A DNA stretch of 64,000 nt. Source: Bryobacter sp. (lineage in GTDB: Bacteria; Acidobacteriota; Terriglobia; Bryobacterales; Bryobacteraceae). Below are positions 53,816 through 64,000 of this stretch, one piece after another. Made by a program: the position numbers and the translations under genes. Location: the NCBI GenBank assembly GCA_022843625.1, contig JALHNH010000029.1, positions 18,542 through 82,541 on the forward strand, read 5' to 3'. The notes beneath the pieces are model-generated. The model was not told the origin of the DNA. It saw only the letters and a program-made list of their open reading frames with translations, and did not search any database. Position 1 is the stretch's first letter. Each line of letters begins with the position of its first letter.

Positions 53816-56800
53816 TTATTTAAGTGCCAGAGGAAACCATTTGCCTTCAGAAAGCAGAAGGCCCTGGCCGTTTGAGTACTCGTAACGAGCAATCGGGTTG
53901 CCTCTGTTTGTGGTGACCTCCACATTACAGGGCGATTCCGTGCAATATGTTTGAATCTCAGTTCCGTCAGGATAAAGAGTACGGATATTCAATCTTCGTC
54001 CCTGAAGTTGTAGCGATCTAACATTTATTTGTACGTTACTCTTTGAAGCCTCGGAGAGGCCACCAACTCGTGCAGCGGGCCAGGTGGCTCCAAAGCCGTA
54101 TCCAAAGAAGAACCCAAACCATTTATTGGTTCTAGGATCAGTCCGGTTTAGCATGAAGCCAGTACTTGGGTCCTCGAGATACCATCCATGTGAGCCGACA
54201 TAACCTGGTTCACCGCATCTCCATCCGCCTGTTGGTTTGCACCATACTGCTGTGTACAAATCGTCCCCCTGAGACCGAGCGGCATATGAACGGGTGAACA
54301 GGTAATAGGCCGCAATACCACGCATTGCTTCTCCATTCAATACTGAGCCGCCGTCGCACCCAGGAGAATTTGGCAACGCGACGCAATTCAAGAATCCACT
54401 GGCGCCATAGAGGAAGTGGCCTCTTGAATCGTAGGCTTCATTGCGGACTAGCCACATTCCCGCGTCAATGGTGAACTGTTTCACTTTCGTGGCTTCAGGC
54501 CAGTCGCCGTAGAACTGCATTGTGTCGTACACGTAGGTGCCGAATACGCCCGCTGTCAACGCCATCATGAAGGGCTGAGTGCCGAAGCCTACAATCGAAG
54601 ATACGATAGCGCCTTTCGTTCCGCTTGCCCCAGAGTAAGCACGATCAAGTGTCGCTGTAGTGCTAGAGGTAACGTTTGTCACTCTGTAATAAACGGTATC
54701 GCCGCCGAGATCCGCGTTTGTCTTTCCTGGCAGCTCCGCGTTGGCTCGTTCCTTGAAAAACCAGACCCACGCTTTGTAGGCTCCAGCACCGCAATCCCCA
54801 ACACAAAAGGTTCCAGGCGTCCAGGTACCGCCGTTAAGTCTAATCTCATTGGACCCGTTGGTAACTGTCACAGAACTCGCGCCTGCATAGGTGGCGTTCT
54901 GAGGGCTGGTATTAGCCCATTCACCAGTTGGCAATTGTAGCGGTGCCCAGAATAGATTGATGTACTGCTTGAGGATGTTTCGATACTGAGTTCGCATTGC
55001 ACTGTCGGGATGATAGCGTGCCGCCAGCGCATAGGCGGCTGTGATGTAACCCTGCTCACGAAGGTCGCCAATCTGGGTGACCCAGTTCCGCGACAAAGCG
55101 AAGTCATAGCCTACGCCTTTTTGATACGTCAGTACGTAGTTCATACCAGGCCAGATATTCTCGCCACTTTCGAGAGCCCACAGAAATAATCCTGTGATCG
55201 ATTGTCCGCGGGCCGGGCCAGCAGCAATAAAGTTACCACCCATCGAAAGCGTGTCATAGTTTTTGCCCCTGTCATAGAAGGGTCCGTACCACCAATTACG
55301 GGCTAGTGTACGGGCAGCGTCACGGTACTTGGTCAGCCCGGTACGGTAGTAGAGCGTATAGAACGCCAAAACATTGTCGTAGTAGTTGCCGGGGGTGTTG
55401 CTATTTGTCCACCATCCGGCCAACGACCCATCGGCTCTGGCATACTGGATCCCGGTTTGGGTTCCGGTCGCGTGGGCCCATCCTGCATTTACAGTCATAC
55501 TGGTTTGCGAATTGCAACGTATTACGTTATAGCGAGCGAGTCCCTGTGTGCCGGGATACTCCGCCGAGTTGTATTTAATATAAATCTGCGCGTACTTCGA
55601 TGTCGGTCTGGTAAATCCTCCTCCACCGCAGAAGTCCCGTTGGAACTGCGTGCCCGTGCCCACAATCGTCGCATTGCCTTGGACCAACGTCAAAGTACCA
55701 CTCAGATTCGTCTGCCAGGGCGCGTTACTCCAGAAGGCTGGTGCGCCGTTGGTACCTTTCAACTGGTCAATCTGGAAATCAGCGAATGTGATTGCCCTCT
55801 CGTCAAACCATGTCCATGGATTCGCTCCATGGCGGATCATTGGTCCCAGCAGTTGATTAATATTGGGATCTGAGACTACAACAACCCCGTTGTCGTCGGA
55901 TACAACTGCACCCAACTTGAAGGTTCGTCTTACACTTTGGCCAGTTTCTGTTAGTCCCACTGCTTCTATTTCGTACTCACCTGGTTGACGGGCGGTAAAG
56001 GAGACAGACGTTGTTGACTTGTCACTCAAGATTCCGGTGTTGGGTGGTATAGACCTTTGAATCCAGTCGAACGAGATCCTATTTGAGTCGTCGTTGAGAT
56101 AGCCGATAGCTTGAAGCTTGATGGTATCGCCGGCACGAACCGAAGCCGGAGCCACAACCTGCATTTGGGGCGGATAACTGAGTGTGTTGTTAAAGAGTAA
56201 CGGACCGCCTGTCATTTCCAGATGCAGTCCCTTGCCGCTTGAATCGTTGAGGTTTCCCTCAAATTCAAAATCGAGCAGGTCCCCGAAAGCGTTGTTATCT
56301 ACTTTGCGGGGCGGAGGTAAAGGAGAGATGGGACCTGGGGCACTGTAAATTCGAATAAAGGCTACATCCATCTCGGGAGACTGAGGATCATTGATAGCCC
56401 CGATCGCAAAAGGCTCTCCGGAGAGATTTTGAAGGGTTGGGTTTGGATCGGTTTGTTCATTGGAACAGTAGGCCCCGGAGATTTCGTCCCACATCTCAAG
56501 ACTATAGGTTTTTGAAGAAATATCACGCCGGAGCCTAAAGCGAACTTCCTTAGCTTCGTTGAGCGGACAATACCCACCTCCCGCCGTACCCCGTATGAGC
56601 GAAAACATGCCGCCACGGGAATCCAGAAACACTCCGAAGTCATTGGCAAATCGGAAAACTGGCTGCTGGCTGACTGATTTCGCGTTAATCGTAATTCGTC
56701 CTTCAAGACGATAAGAACCAAGTGTTGCCCAACCGGATGTTCCAGGAGGAATCCGTTTCAAAATCCGCCGGTTAGCCGACATTACCAGTGATTTTGAGGG

Positions 56801-56911
56801 AGCCGGCGTAGCGGCGTTGAGTTCCGGGACGCTGCCATACAAGCTTGCAATAGCAAGCAAAACCTTCAAACTTCTTGAAAATCTCAACTTCAATCTTCCA
56901 AATGGATTCAT
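53816..56911 (-). CDS. Large secreted glycosidase-like protein
   Basis: I start it at ATG 56911, which has a gaggagag ribosome binding site. The 1031-residue product then has a signal peptide (SRSLKVLLAIASLYGSVPELNA). The N-terminal ~220 residues look like a concanavalin/laminin-G-type lectin fold (FANDFGVFLDSRGGMFSL, ISSKTYSLEMWDEISGAYC). An Ig/PKD-like domain follows (RAGDTIKLQAIGYLNDDSNR, PGEYEIEAVG). The large remainder resembles an (alpha/alpha) six-hairpin glycosidase: YYDNVLAFYTLYYRTGLTKY, AARTLARNWWYGPFYDRG and DAGMWLVRNEAYDSRGH. No catalytic residues can be fixed. It is probably a secreted polysaccharide-active or binding protein. Confidence in the fold is low to moderate. Confidence 0.7.
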   Translation of the reverse strand: MNPFGRLKLRFSRSLKVLLAIASLYGSVPELNAATPAPSKSLVMSANRRILKRIPPGTSGWATLGSYRLEGRITINAKSVSQQPVFRFANDFGVFLDSRGGMFSLIRGTAGGGYCPLNEAKEVRFRLRRDISSKTYSLEMWDEISGAYCSNEQTDPNPTLQNLSGEPFAIGAINDPQSPEMDVAFIRIYSAPGPISPLPPPRKVDNNAFGDLLDFEFEGNLNDSSGKGLHLEMTGGPLLFNNTLSYPPQMQVVAPASVRAGDTIKLQAIGYLNDDSNRISFDWIQRSIPPNTGILSDKSTTSVSFTARQPGEYEIEAVGLTETGQSVRRTFKLGAVVSDDNGVVVVSDPNINQLLGPMIRHGANPWTWFDERAITFADFQIDQLKGTNGAPAFWSNAPWQTNLSGTLTLVQGNATIVGTGTQFQRDFCGGGGFTRPTSKYAQIYIKYNSAEYPGTQGLARYNVIRCNSQTSMTVNAGWAHATGTQTGIQYARADGSLAGWWTNSNTPGNYYDNVLAFYTLYYRTGLTKYRDAARTLARNWWYGPFYDRGKNYDTLSMGGNFIAAGPARGQSITGLFLWALESGENIWPGMNYVLTYQKGVGYDFALSRNWVTQIGDLREQGYITAAYALAARYHPDSAMRTQYRNILKQYINLFWAPLQLPTGEWANTSPQNATYAGASSVTVTNGSNEIRLNGGTWTPGTFCVGDCGAGAYKAWVWFFKERANAELPGKTNADLGGDTVYYRVTNVTSSTTATLDRAYSGASGTKGAIVSSIVGFGTQPFMMALTAGVFGTYVYDTMQFYGDWPEATKVKQFTIDAGMWLVRNEAYDSRGHFLYGASGFLNCVALPNSPGCDGGSVLNGEAMRGIAAYYLFTRSYAARSQGDDLYTAVWCKPTGGWRCGEPGYVGSHGWYLEDPSTGFMLNRTDPRTNKWFGFFFGYGFGATWPAARVGGLSEASKSNVQINVRSLQLQGRRLNIRTLYPDGTEIQTYCTESPCNVEVTTNRGNPIARYEYSNGQGLLLSEGKWFPLALK

Positions 56912-57226
56912 GAGCTCTCCTCGTTTAAGCACTGTGGTCGGATTCATCGACGACTTGGGTGGCAGTGCGACCACATGTTTCTTTACGGCAGGCTCGAATC
57001 AACCTTGAAGGAATAGTTTTCGGCTGGGAACGAAATCGTGCGAGAGCCGCCAACGCTGACTCAAATTAATGGCTTGAAGTAAGAAGTTGTCAGACGAGTC
57101 AATTTGAACTTGTCCCCAGTTTTGCGGACGGCCTTCCATGAGGCGGCTGCCTCTGTCAACCGAAAATGTCACTTCTGGTTCGACTTTGGTTTTGGGACGG
57201 CCTGGAAATTCGTTTAGCGTGGTCAT
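56912..57226. other. Intergenic region between divergent secreted-protein and antitoxin genes
   Basis: About 315 bp between divergent starts. A minus-strand frame of 75 codons (57226-56999) has no recognisable features and I do not call it. A divergent promoter pair would be expected here, but I do not see clear hexamers. Confidence 0.4.
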
Positions 57227-57526
57227 ATGACCGTAGAACTCCTCCCGGAAACCGAACGGCTACTGCGAGAAGAAATTCAGTTCGGTAATTTCAAATCGCT
57301 GGACGAAGTCATTGTGCAGGCCGTCCACGCCTTGCGCGAAAAAGTGAATCCCGCTGCTTCACCTTTTACCCCCTCAAGGAAAAGTCTCTACAGTCTGCTC
57401 TCTCAGCCACCATTTGCCGGCTCTAATCTGGACCTCGAACGTCAACAGGATTTGCCCAAGCTGCTAGCCCGCATTTCTCACCAGCGCTCCGTGACGTGCC
57501 TTTCAACTGAAGAAGCGAAGGGGTAG
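57227..57526 (+). CDS. Orphan ParD/RHH-like antitoxin
   Basis: The 99-residue product resembles the type-II antitoxin family that begins TVELLPETERLLREEIQ-like and has VDEVIVQAVHALREK-type helices (here FKSLDEVIVQAVHALREK), followed by LLSQPPFAGSNLDLERQQD. The last ~20 residues (ARISHQRSVTCLSTEEAKG) do not follow the family pattern, and no toxin gene is adjacent. It is probably an orphan or eroded antitoxin. Confidence 0.65.
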   Translation: MTVELLPETERLLREEIQFGNFKSLDEVIVQAVHALREKVNPAASPFTPSRKSLYSLLSQPPFAGSNLDLERQQDLPKLLARISHQRSVTCLSTEEAKG

Positions 57527-58439
57527 CGAAGGCTCAAAAAACGCAAAAACCGACTTTTCTTTGTTTCTGCATACTTACGGGCAGGGGCTTCCCTCAAGGT
57601 TGCCCCTGTGTTGATTTCCGGCTCGAAGTTGTCAAAGATCTTGGGTCTGGCCGCGTCAGCAACGCAAGGCAAGATGGGCTTGCCTGAAGACGCCCTTTAA
57701 GGGGTAAGAACGTGGCAGCGGCACCCATATCTTTCGCGCCGTAACGCGGATCGTTGCGGCGATCTTGAGCAGTTTGAGCCGTAGCGTCTGCGACTGTGCC
57801 TTGGCGAGATCCGTACCCGCTAGAGCCTGTTCCCGCAAGCCTCGCAGCAAGGTGTATGTGACCCAGGATTCGTTGACGATTCGTTGACAGATAGGGAAAG
57901 TCGTCAGAAAGTCGTCAGCTGAAGCGTCACTGCAGGTTTTGTTGGCATTTTTCGCATGCTTGGCGCTCAGCCCTCCACTTTGCCTAAATGTACCTGTAGC
58001 GATCAGATTTTGTCACAAACTGTTAACTGTCTATGAATCAATTGATTGGCCTGCATTGCAGCTCGCAATTGCACTACCCACGTCGACCTATCCCAAGCCT
58101 AAATTCTCCAAAAAACGCAGAGGGACAGGTCTACATTCTGAAGCTGCGATTTTTCGAAGCATAGCTATTTGCGCTCTACGCGTCCACCACTGGGTGCGCA
58201 ATGGGCCTATAGCGGATAACTGTCGAGCTTGAGGCTTCTGGCCGCTTGGGGAGCAATTTCTGCAATCATCTTTGCGATCTAGACATCATGGATTTCTGGT
58301 GCAATAATTTCAGGCAAAAACCAATTGTGCAGCAGCCTGTTGCACAATTGCCTCTTTACCCTAAGATAGTCATGCCTAGCAGCTAGACCAGAAATTCTTG
58401 GTAGAGCTAAGTGCAGGCACTATTTGCTATCATGCCTGC
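57527..58439. other. Intergenic region with transposase remnant
   Basis: About 900 bp. Apart from the IS1380-like remnant (listed separately), I see no credible gene. An 11-bp perfect tandem duplication (gattcgttgac twice, 57867-57888) lies beside the remnant and may be an insertion scar. A plus-strand frame of 97 codons from 57939 was judged spurious. Confidence 0.5.
57656..57880 (-). pseudogene. IS1380-like transposase C-terminal remnant
   Basis: A minus-strand stretch reads WVTYTLLRGLREQAL, then GTDLAKAQSQTLRLKLLKIA, RVTARKIWVPLPRSYPL and FRQAHLAL. This is the layout of the C-terminus of IS1380-type DDE transposases (leucine-rich helix, then a strand of basic and aromatic residues, 'VWVxLPxSYPxxxxFRxA'). 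The catalytic part is missing. It is a footprint of an old insertion in this island. Confidence 0.65.
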
Positions 58440-58697
58440 ATGAAGCGGCCATCAAATTCTCCTTCACTCAACTACACCATCCGTGGTGTACCGCCAGAAG
58501 TGGATCGTGCCCTTCGCCAACAAGCCACGCAGCGGAACCAAAGCCTCAACCAAGTAGTGATAGAAGAGCTGACCCGAGCACTCATCGGCAGGCCCATTAA
58601 AGCCGATTTCTCGGATTTGGTTGGCAAATGGACACCCGACCCAGCTTTCGATGAGATTCTTGCTTCCCAGCGCCAGATAGATCCTGAGAAGTGGTAG
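58440..58697 (+). CDS. VapB/FitA-like RHH antitoxin
   Basis: I start it at ATG 58440; the frame is open further upstream without support. The 85-residue protein begins with a ribbon-helix-helix-type strand and helices (LNYTIRGVPPEVDRALRQQATQ, then NQSLNQVVIEELTRAL). It has a C-terminal tail ending KWTPDPAFDEILASQRQID that would wrap the toxin. It lies 55 bp before a PIN toxin and binds and represses it. Confidence 0.85.
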   Translation: MKRPSNSPSLNYTIRGVPPEVDRALRQQATQRNQSLNQVVIEELTRALIGRPIKADFSDLVGKWTPDPAFDEILASQRQIDPEKW

Positions 58698-58752
58698 TCC
58701 AAGTTGCATCAATTTTGCTGAAACGGCGCAACGATAGCCCGGAATCGCCGCT

Positions 58753-59145
58753 ATGAGAGTTGCTCTTGACACAAATCGCCTGACAGACCTTTTCCAGGGG
58801 GATGCGGATCTCGCAGGCTTCCTCGGTGGCTGCCAGGAAGTTTGGATTCCCTATGTCGTTCTAGCTGAAATGAAGGCGGGTTTCCTCGGCGGAATGCGAC
58901 AAGTCCAAAACGAGGCGCTTCTTTCAAGTCTACTCAGCCGCGAGACGGTATCGATTCTGTATGCGAGCAGAGAGACTACAGAACAGTACGCACGCCTATT
59001 TGTGCAGTTAAAACGAGCCGGCACGCCAGTGCCGGACAACGATTTGTGGATTGCAGCGCTCTCGATGGAACACGATTTAGCACTGGTAACGCGAGACAGG
59101 CATTTTGACAAGATTCCTCAGCTACGCCGGGCATCTGCCGTTTAG
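58753..59145 (+). CDS. VapC-like PIN-domain toxin
   Basis: The 130-residue protein has the acidic PIN-domain residues Asp6 (VALDTNRLTD), Glu39 (YVVLAEMKAG), Asp95/Asp97 (PDNDLWIAA) and Asp115 (TRDRHFDKI). It is a Mg-dependent RNase, partner of the RHH antitoxin encoded 55 bp upstream. The gap is larger than usual for such pairs. Confidence 0.9.
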   Translation: MRVALDTNRLTDLFQGDADLAGFLGGCQEVWIPYVVLAEMKAGFLGGMRQVQNEALLSSLLSRETVSILYASRETTEQYARLFVQLKRAGTPVPDNDLWIAALSMEHDLALVTRDRHFDKIPQLRRASAV

Positions 59146-59352
59146 AAAGCCGTCGGAGAGTCGTCAGCCTCAGATGCACCTTGCAAAATCCCTAATAAAT
59201 TGACATCCAATCGCGCCGCCCGTCAACAATTGCAGCAAGCAGACTTTAAGCTATAGCTCTCGATTTCGAGCTTGCAGATTGCGACGCGGATCAACATGTT
59301 TCTTGCGTGATGCCATCTTGATATCAAAAATGTTAAGCATCATGATGTCTGC

Positions 59353-59595
59353 ATGAGGACAACTCTCACACTGGAAGACGATATTGCTGAGAGATTGGCG
59401 CAGCTTGCCAGGAATACAGACCAACCGTTTAAAACTGTAGTAAACGAAACCTTGCGCCGAGGGCTTGTCGATCTGCTTCCCGATCTAACCCCCTTCGACT
59501 ATCAACCCCACCCCGGTAACCTTCTGCCGGGAATCGACGATAGACGCTTAAATGAGCTCGCCTGGCAACTGGACGAAGAGCGCAACAAGGCATGA
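59353..59595 (+). CDS. VapB-like antitoxin
   Basis: The 80-residue product starts RTTLTLEDDIAERLAQLAR, then PFKTVVNETLRRGL, typical of a ribbon-helix-helix VapB. A flexible C-terminal tail would contact the toxin. Its stop overlaps the ATG of the toxin gene (ATGA, 59592-59595), so the pair is translationally coupled. Confidence 0.92.
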   Translation: MRTTLTLEDDIAERLAQLARNTDQPFKTVVNETLRRGLVDLLPDLTPFDYQPHPGNLLPGIDDRRLNELAWQLDEERNKA

Positions 59596-60020
59596 TTCTG
59601 CCGGACCTCAACCTGCTTGTTTATGCTTATGACTCCAACTCGCCCTCCCACGCCGCAGCAAAAAGCTGGTGGATTGGCTGTCTATCGGGCCAGGAAACGA
59701 TCGGCATTTCTTGGTTAGTTTGTTTTGGATTCATCCGGCTCTGGACGAGCCCCCGCGTTTTCCAAAACCCCATGACAGTGGATCAGGCTGCCACTCACGT
59801 AGAGTCCTGGCTGGCCAGGCCTATGGTGCGCATCTTAAATCCCGGCCCCAGGCATGCTGAAATTGCCTTCGGCCTGCTTCGATCCGAAGGCCGGGGAGGC
59901 AATCTCACCACAGACGCTCACCTTGTAGCCTTGGCCATGGAAGCCAATGCTACGTTGCACACGGCAGGCACAGACTTTCTGCGATTCACCGGCTTGAGGT
60001 GGAAGAATCCTTTGATTTGA
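59592..60020 (+). CDS. VapC-like PIN-domain toxin
   Basis: The 142-residue protein opens with LPDLNLLVYAYDSNSP, carrying the first catalytic Asp (Asp5). It also has GISWLVCFGFIRL, the GGNLTTDAHLVALAME segment with its acidic residue, and the FLRFTGLRWKNPL ending typical of this VapC branch. It is a ribonuclease of the PIN fold, with its antitoxin overlapping upstream. Confidence 0.92.
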   Translation: MILPDLNLLVYAYDSNSPSHAAAKSWWIGCLSGQETIGISWLVCFGFIRLWTSPRVFQNPMTVDQAATHVESWLARPMVRILNPGPRHAEIAFGLLRSEGRGGNLTTDAHLVALAMEANATLHTAGTDFLRFTGLRWKNPLI

Positions 60021-60880
60021 GTCAGGACAGTTGTCGTGGGTTGTTTGAACGTACTTGTGCAATGCGTTCACAGAAAATTTCAAGAGTGCTAAGTTGCTAC
60101 CGCTCAAATACTTACCGCAACTCCAGGCCTGCAAAGCTTGCTTCCGCCACTGAATAATGGTTCGAGGCGTGGGCCCGAGCCCATCCTCAGTTCTTCGGCA
60201 TCTGAATATCCCGAAAGGAAGTATAACGCCACAAGTGTCTTTCGCCCCAGCCCATGCCCAAGCCGATGGGCTGCCGCCTCGCAAAAATACAAAAAATCAC
60301 GAACGAAGCCAATTTCGATCTATCCCTCATAAAATCAACAACATAAAGCCCCAATTGGAAGGACTGGAAAGAAATCTTAGATGGTCAATACGGAGAGGCA
60401 CTCTTTCTCTTAGTCGCCAGCGGAGTCACCTGCACCATTTAAATTAAAAAATCAGTAACGAAAACCAATTTAGCGATACGTCATTTATTATCAATCATTT
60501 AAGCCGGGTCACGGAAGAGCCTGAAAAGTTTTCCACAGTCCGGGGTTTGACAATCAGAAGAATATTGAGCTATTCTGGATAAGTTTGGCGAGTAGTGCTT
60601 CTGCTTTCGAGCTACCCGTCTCCTGCCGAGTCCACCTTGGATAAAGCTTTATGGAGCGACCGGCCGAAAGCCGGCCCCGCTACTGGAACGTACCGGCTGA
60701 AAAGTCGCGCGACGCACTCCGGCAAGGGCTAGTCCAGAACCTTCAAACCGCAAGTCGTTTGTTTGCACTTGCATACGCCCATTTAGCAGTACCTAGTTTA
60801 ATCAGTTTTCAAGTTTAACAATTTGTCGCGTTCATGCGCTTTGGCGCTTGGACGCTCAAACGTTGAGAGGGTAACTTTTC
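60021..60880. other. Intergenic region upstream of the str operon
   Basis: About 860 bp with no credible gene. It contains a likely promoter near 60550 (listed separately) and would give a leader of roughly 300 nt before rpsL. In that leader a short stem (ccggc-cgaaa-gccgg, 60660-60674) is visible. I see no known ribosomal-protein leader motif. A gagaggg ribosome binding site lies ~10 nt before the rpsL GTG. Confidence 0.55.
60547..60576 (+). promoter_or_regulatory. Putative str-operon promoter
   Basis: A perfect TTGACA (60547-60552) and TATTCT (60571-60576) are separated by 18 bp. Transcription would begin near 60583, about 300 nt before rpsL. Confidence 0.5.
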
Positions 60881-61255
60881 GTGCCAACGTTCAACCAACT
60901 CGTGCGCAAAGGGCGCACGCCTATTAATTACAAGACGGCTAGCCCGGCCTTGCAGGCGTGCCCGCAGCGTCGTGGCGTCTGTACTCGTGTTTACACGACA
61001 ACGCCGAAGAAGCCGAATTCGGCCCTCCGGAAGGTCGCTCGTGTCCGTTTAACCAACGGAATCGAAGTCACAACCTACATTCCGGGCGAAGGCCATAACC
61101 TGCAGGAGCACTCAATCGTGCTCATTCGCGGTGGCCGTGTGAAGGACCTTCCAGGTGTCCGCTATCACGTCGTTCGCGGCACGCTCGATACCGGTGGCGT
61201 GCAGAATCGTAAGCAGAGCCGCTCCAAATACGGGGCCAAGCGGCCAAAGTCGTAA
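60881..61255 (+). CDS. rpsL: 30S ribosomal protein S12
   Basis: The gene has a GTG start and the 124-residue product has classic S12 motifs: PTFNQLVRKGR, CTRVYTTTPKKPNSALRK, and the end VQNRKQSRSKYGAKRPKS. The Lys-Lys-Pro-Asn stretch (streptomycin-determining) is of the sensitive type. First gene of the str operon. S12 sits in the decoding centre. Confidence 0.98.
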   Translation: MPTFNQLVRKGRTPINYKTASPALQACPQRRGVCTRVYTTTPKKPNSALRKVARVRLTNGIEVTTYIPGEGHNLQEHSIVLIRGGRVKDLPGVRYHVVRGTLDTGGVQNRKQSRSKYGAKRPKS

Positions 61256-61275
61256 GGGGCTATTGAGGATTCATT

Positions 61276-61746
61276 ATGGCAAGACGACGTAGAGCTGAAG
61301 TACGCGAAGTAGGGGCTGATCCGATTTACAATTCGACCCTCGCGACGAAGTTCATTAACAGCATGATGTGGGACGGCAAGAAGAATACTGCTCAGCGGAT
61401 CTTCTACTCGTCTCTCACGATCCTCGGCGAGCGCGCCCAGGATGACGCACTCAAGGTATTTAAGAAGGCAGTGGAAAACTGCCGGCCCTTGCTCGAAGTC
61501 AAGACCCGCCGCGTCGGTGGTGCCAACTACCAGGTGCCAATCGAGGTGCCGCAGACCCGCCGCACCAGCCTCGCGATCCGCTGGATTCTGTCCAACGCTC
61601 GCTCGCGCGCCGAAAAGGGCATGATCGACAAGCTGGCTAACGAATTGAACGATGCAGCCAACCTTCGTGGTGGCGCGATCAAGAAGAAAGACGACGTCCA
61701 CCGTATGGCCGAAGCCAATAAGGCTTTCGCTCATTACCGCTGGTAG
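61276..61746 (+). CDS. rpsG: 30S ribosomal protein S7
   Basis: The 156-residue product begins ARRRRAEVREVGADPIYNS and carries the S7 pattern (FINSMMWDGKKNTAQRIFY, VGGANYQVPIEVP, RTSLAIRWILSNARSR). It follows rpsL by 20 bp, in the usual order. S7 starts assembly of the 30S head. Confidence 0.98.
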   Translation: MARRRRAEVREVGADPIYNSTLATKFINSMMWDGKKNTAQRIFYSSLTILGERAQDDALKVFKKAVENCRPLLEVKTRRVGGANYQVPIEVPQTRRTSLAIRWILSNARSRAEKGMIDKLANELNDAANLRGGAIKKKDDVHRMAEANKAFAHYRW

Positions 61747-61774
61747 TTAACTCCAAGGAAAACAGAAAGATTTT

Positions 61775-63868
<2,094 letters not shown>

Positions 63869-63884
63869 TTAGGAGCAACGGAAA

Positions 63885-64000
63885 ATGGCGAAAGAGAAAT
63901 TTGACCGTAGTAAGCCGCACGTCAACGTCGGAACGATTGGGCACATCGATCACGGCAAGACGACCCTGACGGCAGCGATCACGAAGGTGTTGTCCAAGCA
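63885..64000 (+). CDS. tuf: Elongation factor Tu, 3' truncated by window end
   Basis: The first 38 codons read [20 protein letters not shown], then [15 protein letters not shown]. This is the canonical EF-Tu start with its G1 loop GHIDHGKT. An aggagc ribosome binding site precedes the ATG. The gene continues beyond the window. Confidence 0.97.

Noticed and set aside
56999..57226. 75-codon minus-strand frame beside the orphan antitoxin
   Set aside because: No recognisable motif. It could be a small gene, but nothing in sequence supports it beyond being open.
57939..58232. 97-codon plus-strand frame in the TA region
   Set aside because: No ribosome binding site, composition unlike a protein, lies in a region with transposase debris.
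60157..60447. 96-codon plus-strand frame upstream of the str operon
   Set aside because: No family resemblance, no ribosome binding site, overlapping alternatives in other frames.
60601..60730. Possible tRNA or structured RNA in the str leader
   Set aside because: No cloverleaf with acceptor and T-arm consensus could be drawn; only a short stem is visible.

Overview
The window looks like a chromosomal segment of an Acidobacteriota bacterium of the Solibacter/Bryobacter type (Bryobacterales). Two large secreted proteins end in the Solibacter-type C-terminal domain TIGR03437. There is also a lineage-typical 760-residue secreted protein, a TonB/Oar-like receptor with a carboxypeptidase-regulatory N-domain, a Pkn-type kinase, a PEP-CTERM protein and a canonical str operon (rpsL-rpsG-fusA-tuf). 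The assignment is by pattern recognition, not by search.

Layout. 1-9.3 kb: three large secreted proteins (Ig-like/LGFP/C39-like, unknown, propeller/Ig-like). 9.3-13.9 kb: a histidine kinase and OmpR-type regulator, a Spy/CpxP-like periplasmic protein and a di-heme peroxidase. 13.9-18.7 kb, minus strand: a SET-domain protein overlapping a peptidoglycan-binding/Gly-Lys repeat protein, a methyltransferase, an NlpC/P60-like protein and an ABC-F ATPase. 18.8-23.4 kb: Cys-rich secreted protein, TonB receptor and CPCC-motif BNR/sialidase-like protein. 23.4-24.9 kb: an FAD oxidoreductase pseudogene with several amber codons. 25.1-26.8 kb: an SDR protein and a SIS protein. 26.8-35.3 kb, minus strand: a tight five-gene run of ROK, MFS, PAP2, PLD-helicase-DUF3427 and a Ser/Thr kinase with a membrane domain. 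35.3-36.7 kb: an SMP-30-like protein and a small secreted protein.

37.5-44.0 kb holds the most striking locus. A caspase/gingipain-fold protein converges on a two-gene operon encoding a CHAT-SIR2-like fusion and an nSTAND1 ATPase with a transmembrane segment and WD40-like C-terminus. It is flanked by gene remnants (an NmrA-like N-terminus on one side, a tyrosine-phosphatase C-terminus on the other). This looks like a mobile immune or cell-suicide module.

44.3-47.3 kb: a small secreted protein, a PEP-CTERM protein and a Gfo/Idh/MocA oxidoreductase. 47.3-60 kb is an accessory zone, partly AT-richer. It contains a DUF1016 fragment next to a decayed IS110, a HipA-like protein, an ECF sigma factor, a zinc-finger protein, a sigma54 activator, a receiver/degenerate-GGDEF protein, a 1031-residue secreted glycosidase-like protein, an orphan antitoxin, an IS1380-like remnant and two VapBC pairs. 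60.9-64 kb: the str operon, cut by the window end inside tuf.

No tRNA, rRNA or CRISPR array was recognised.
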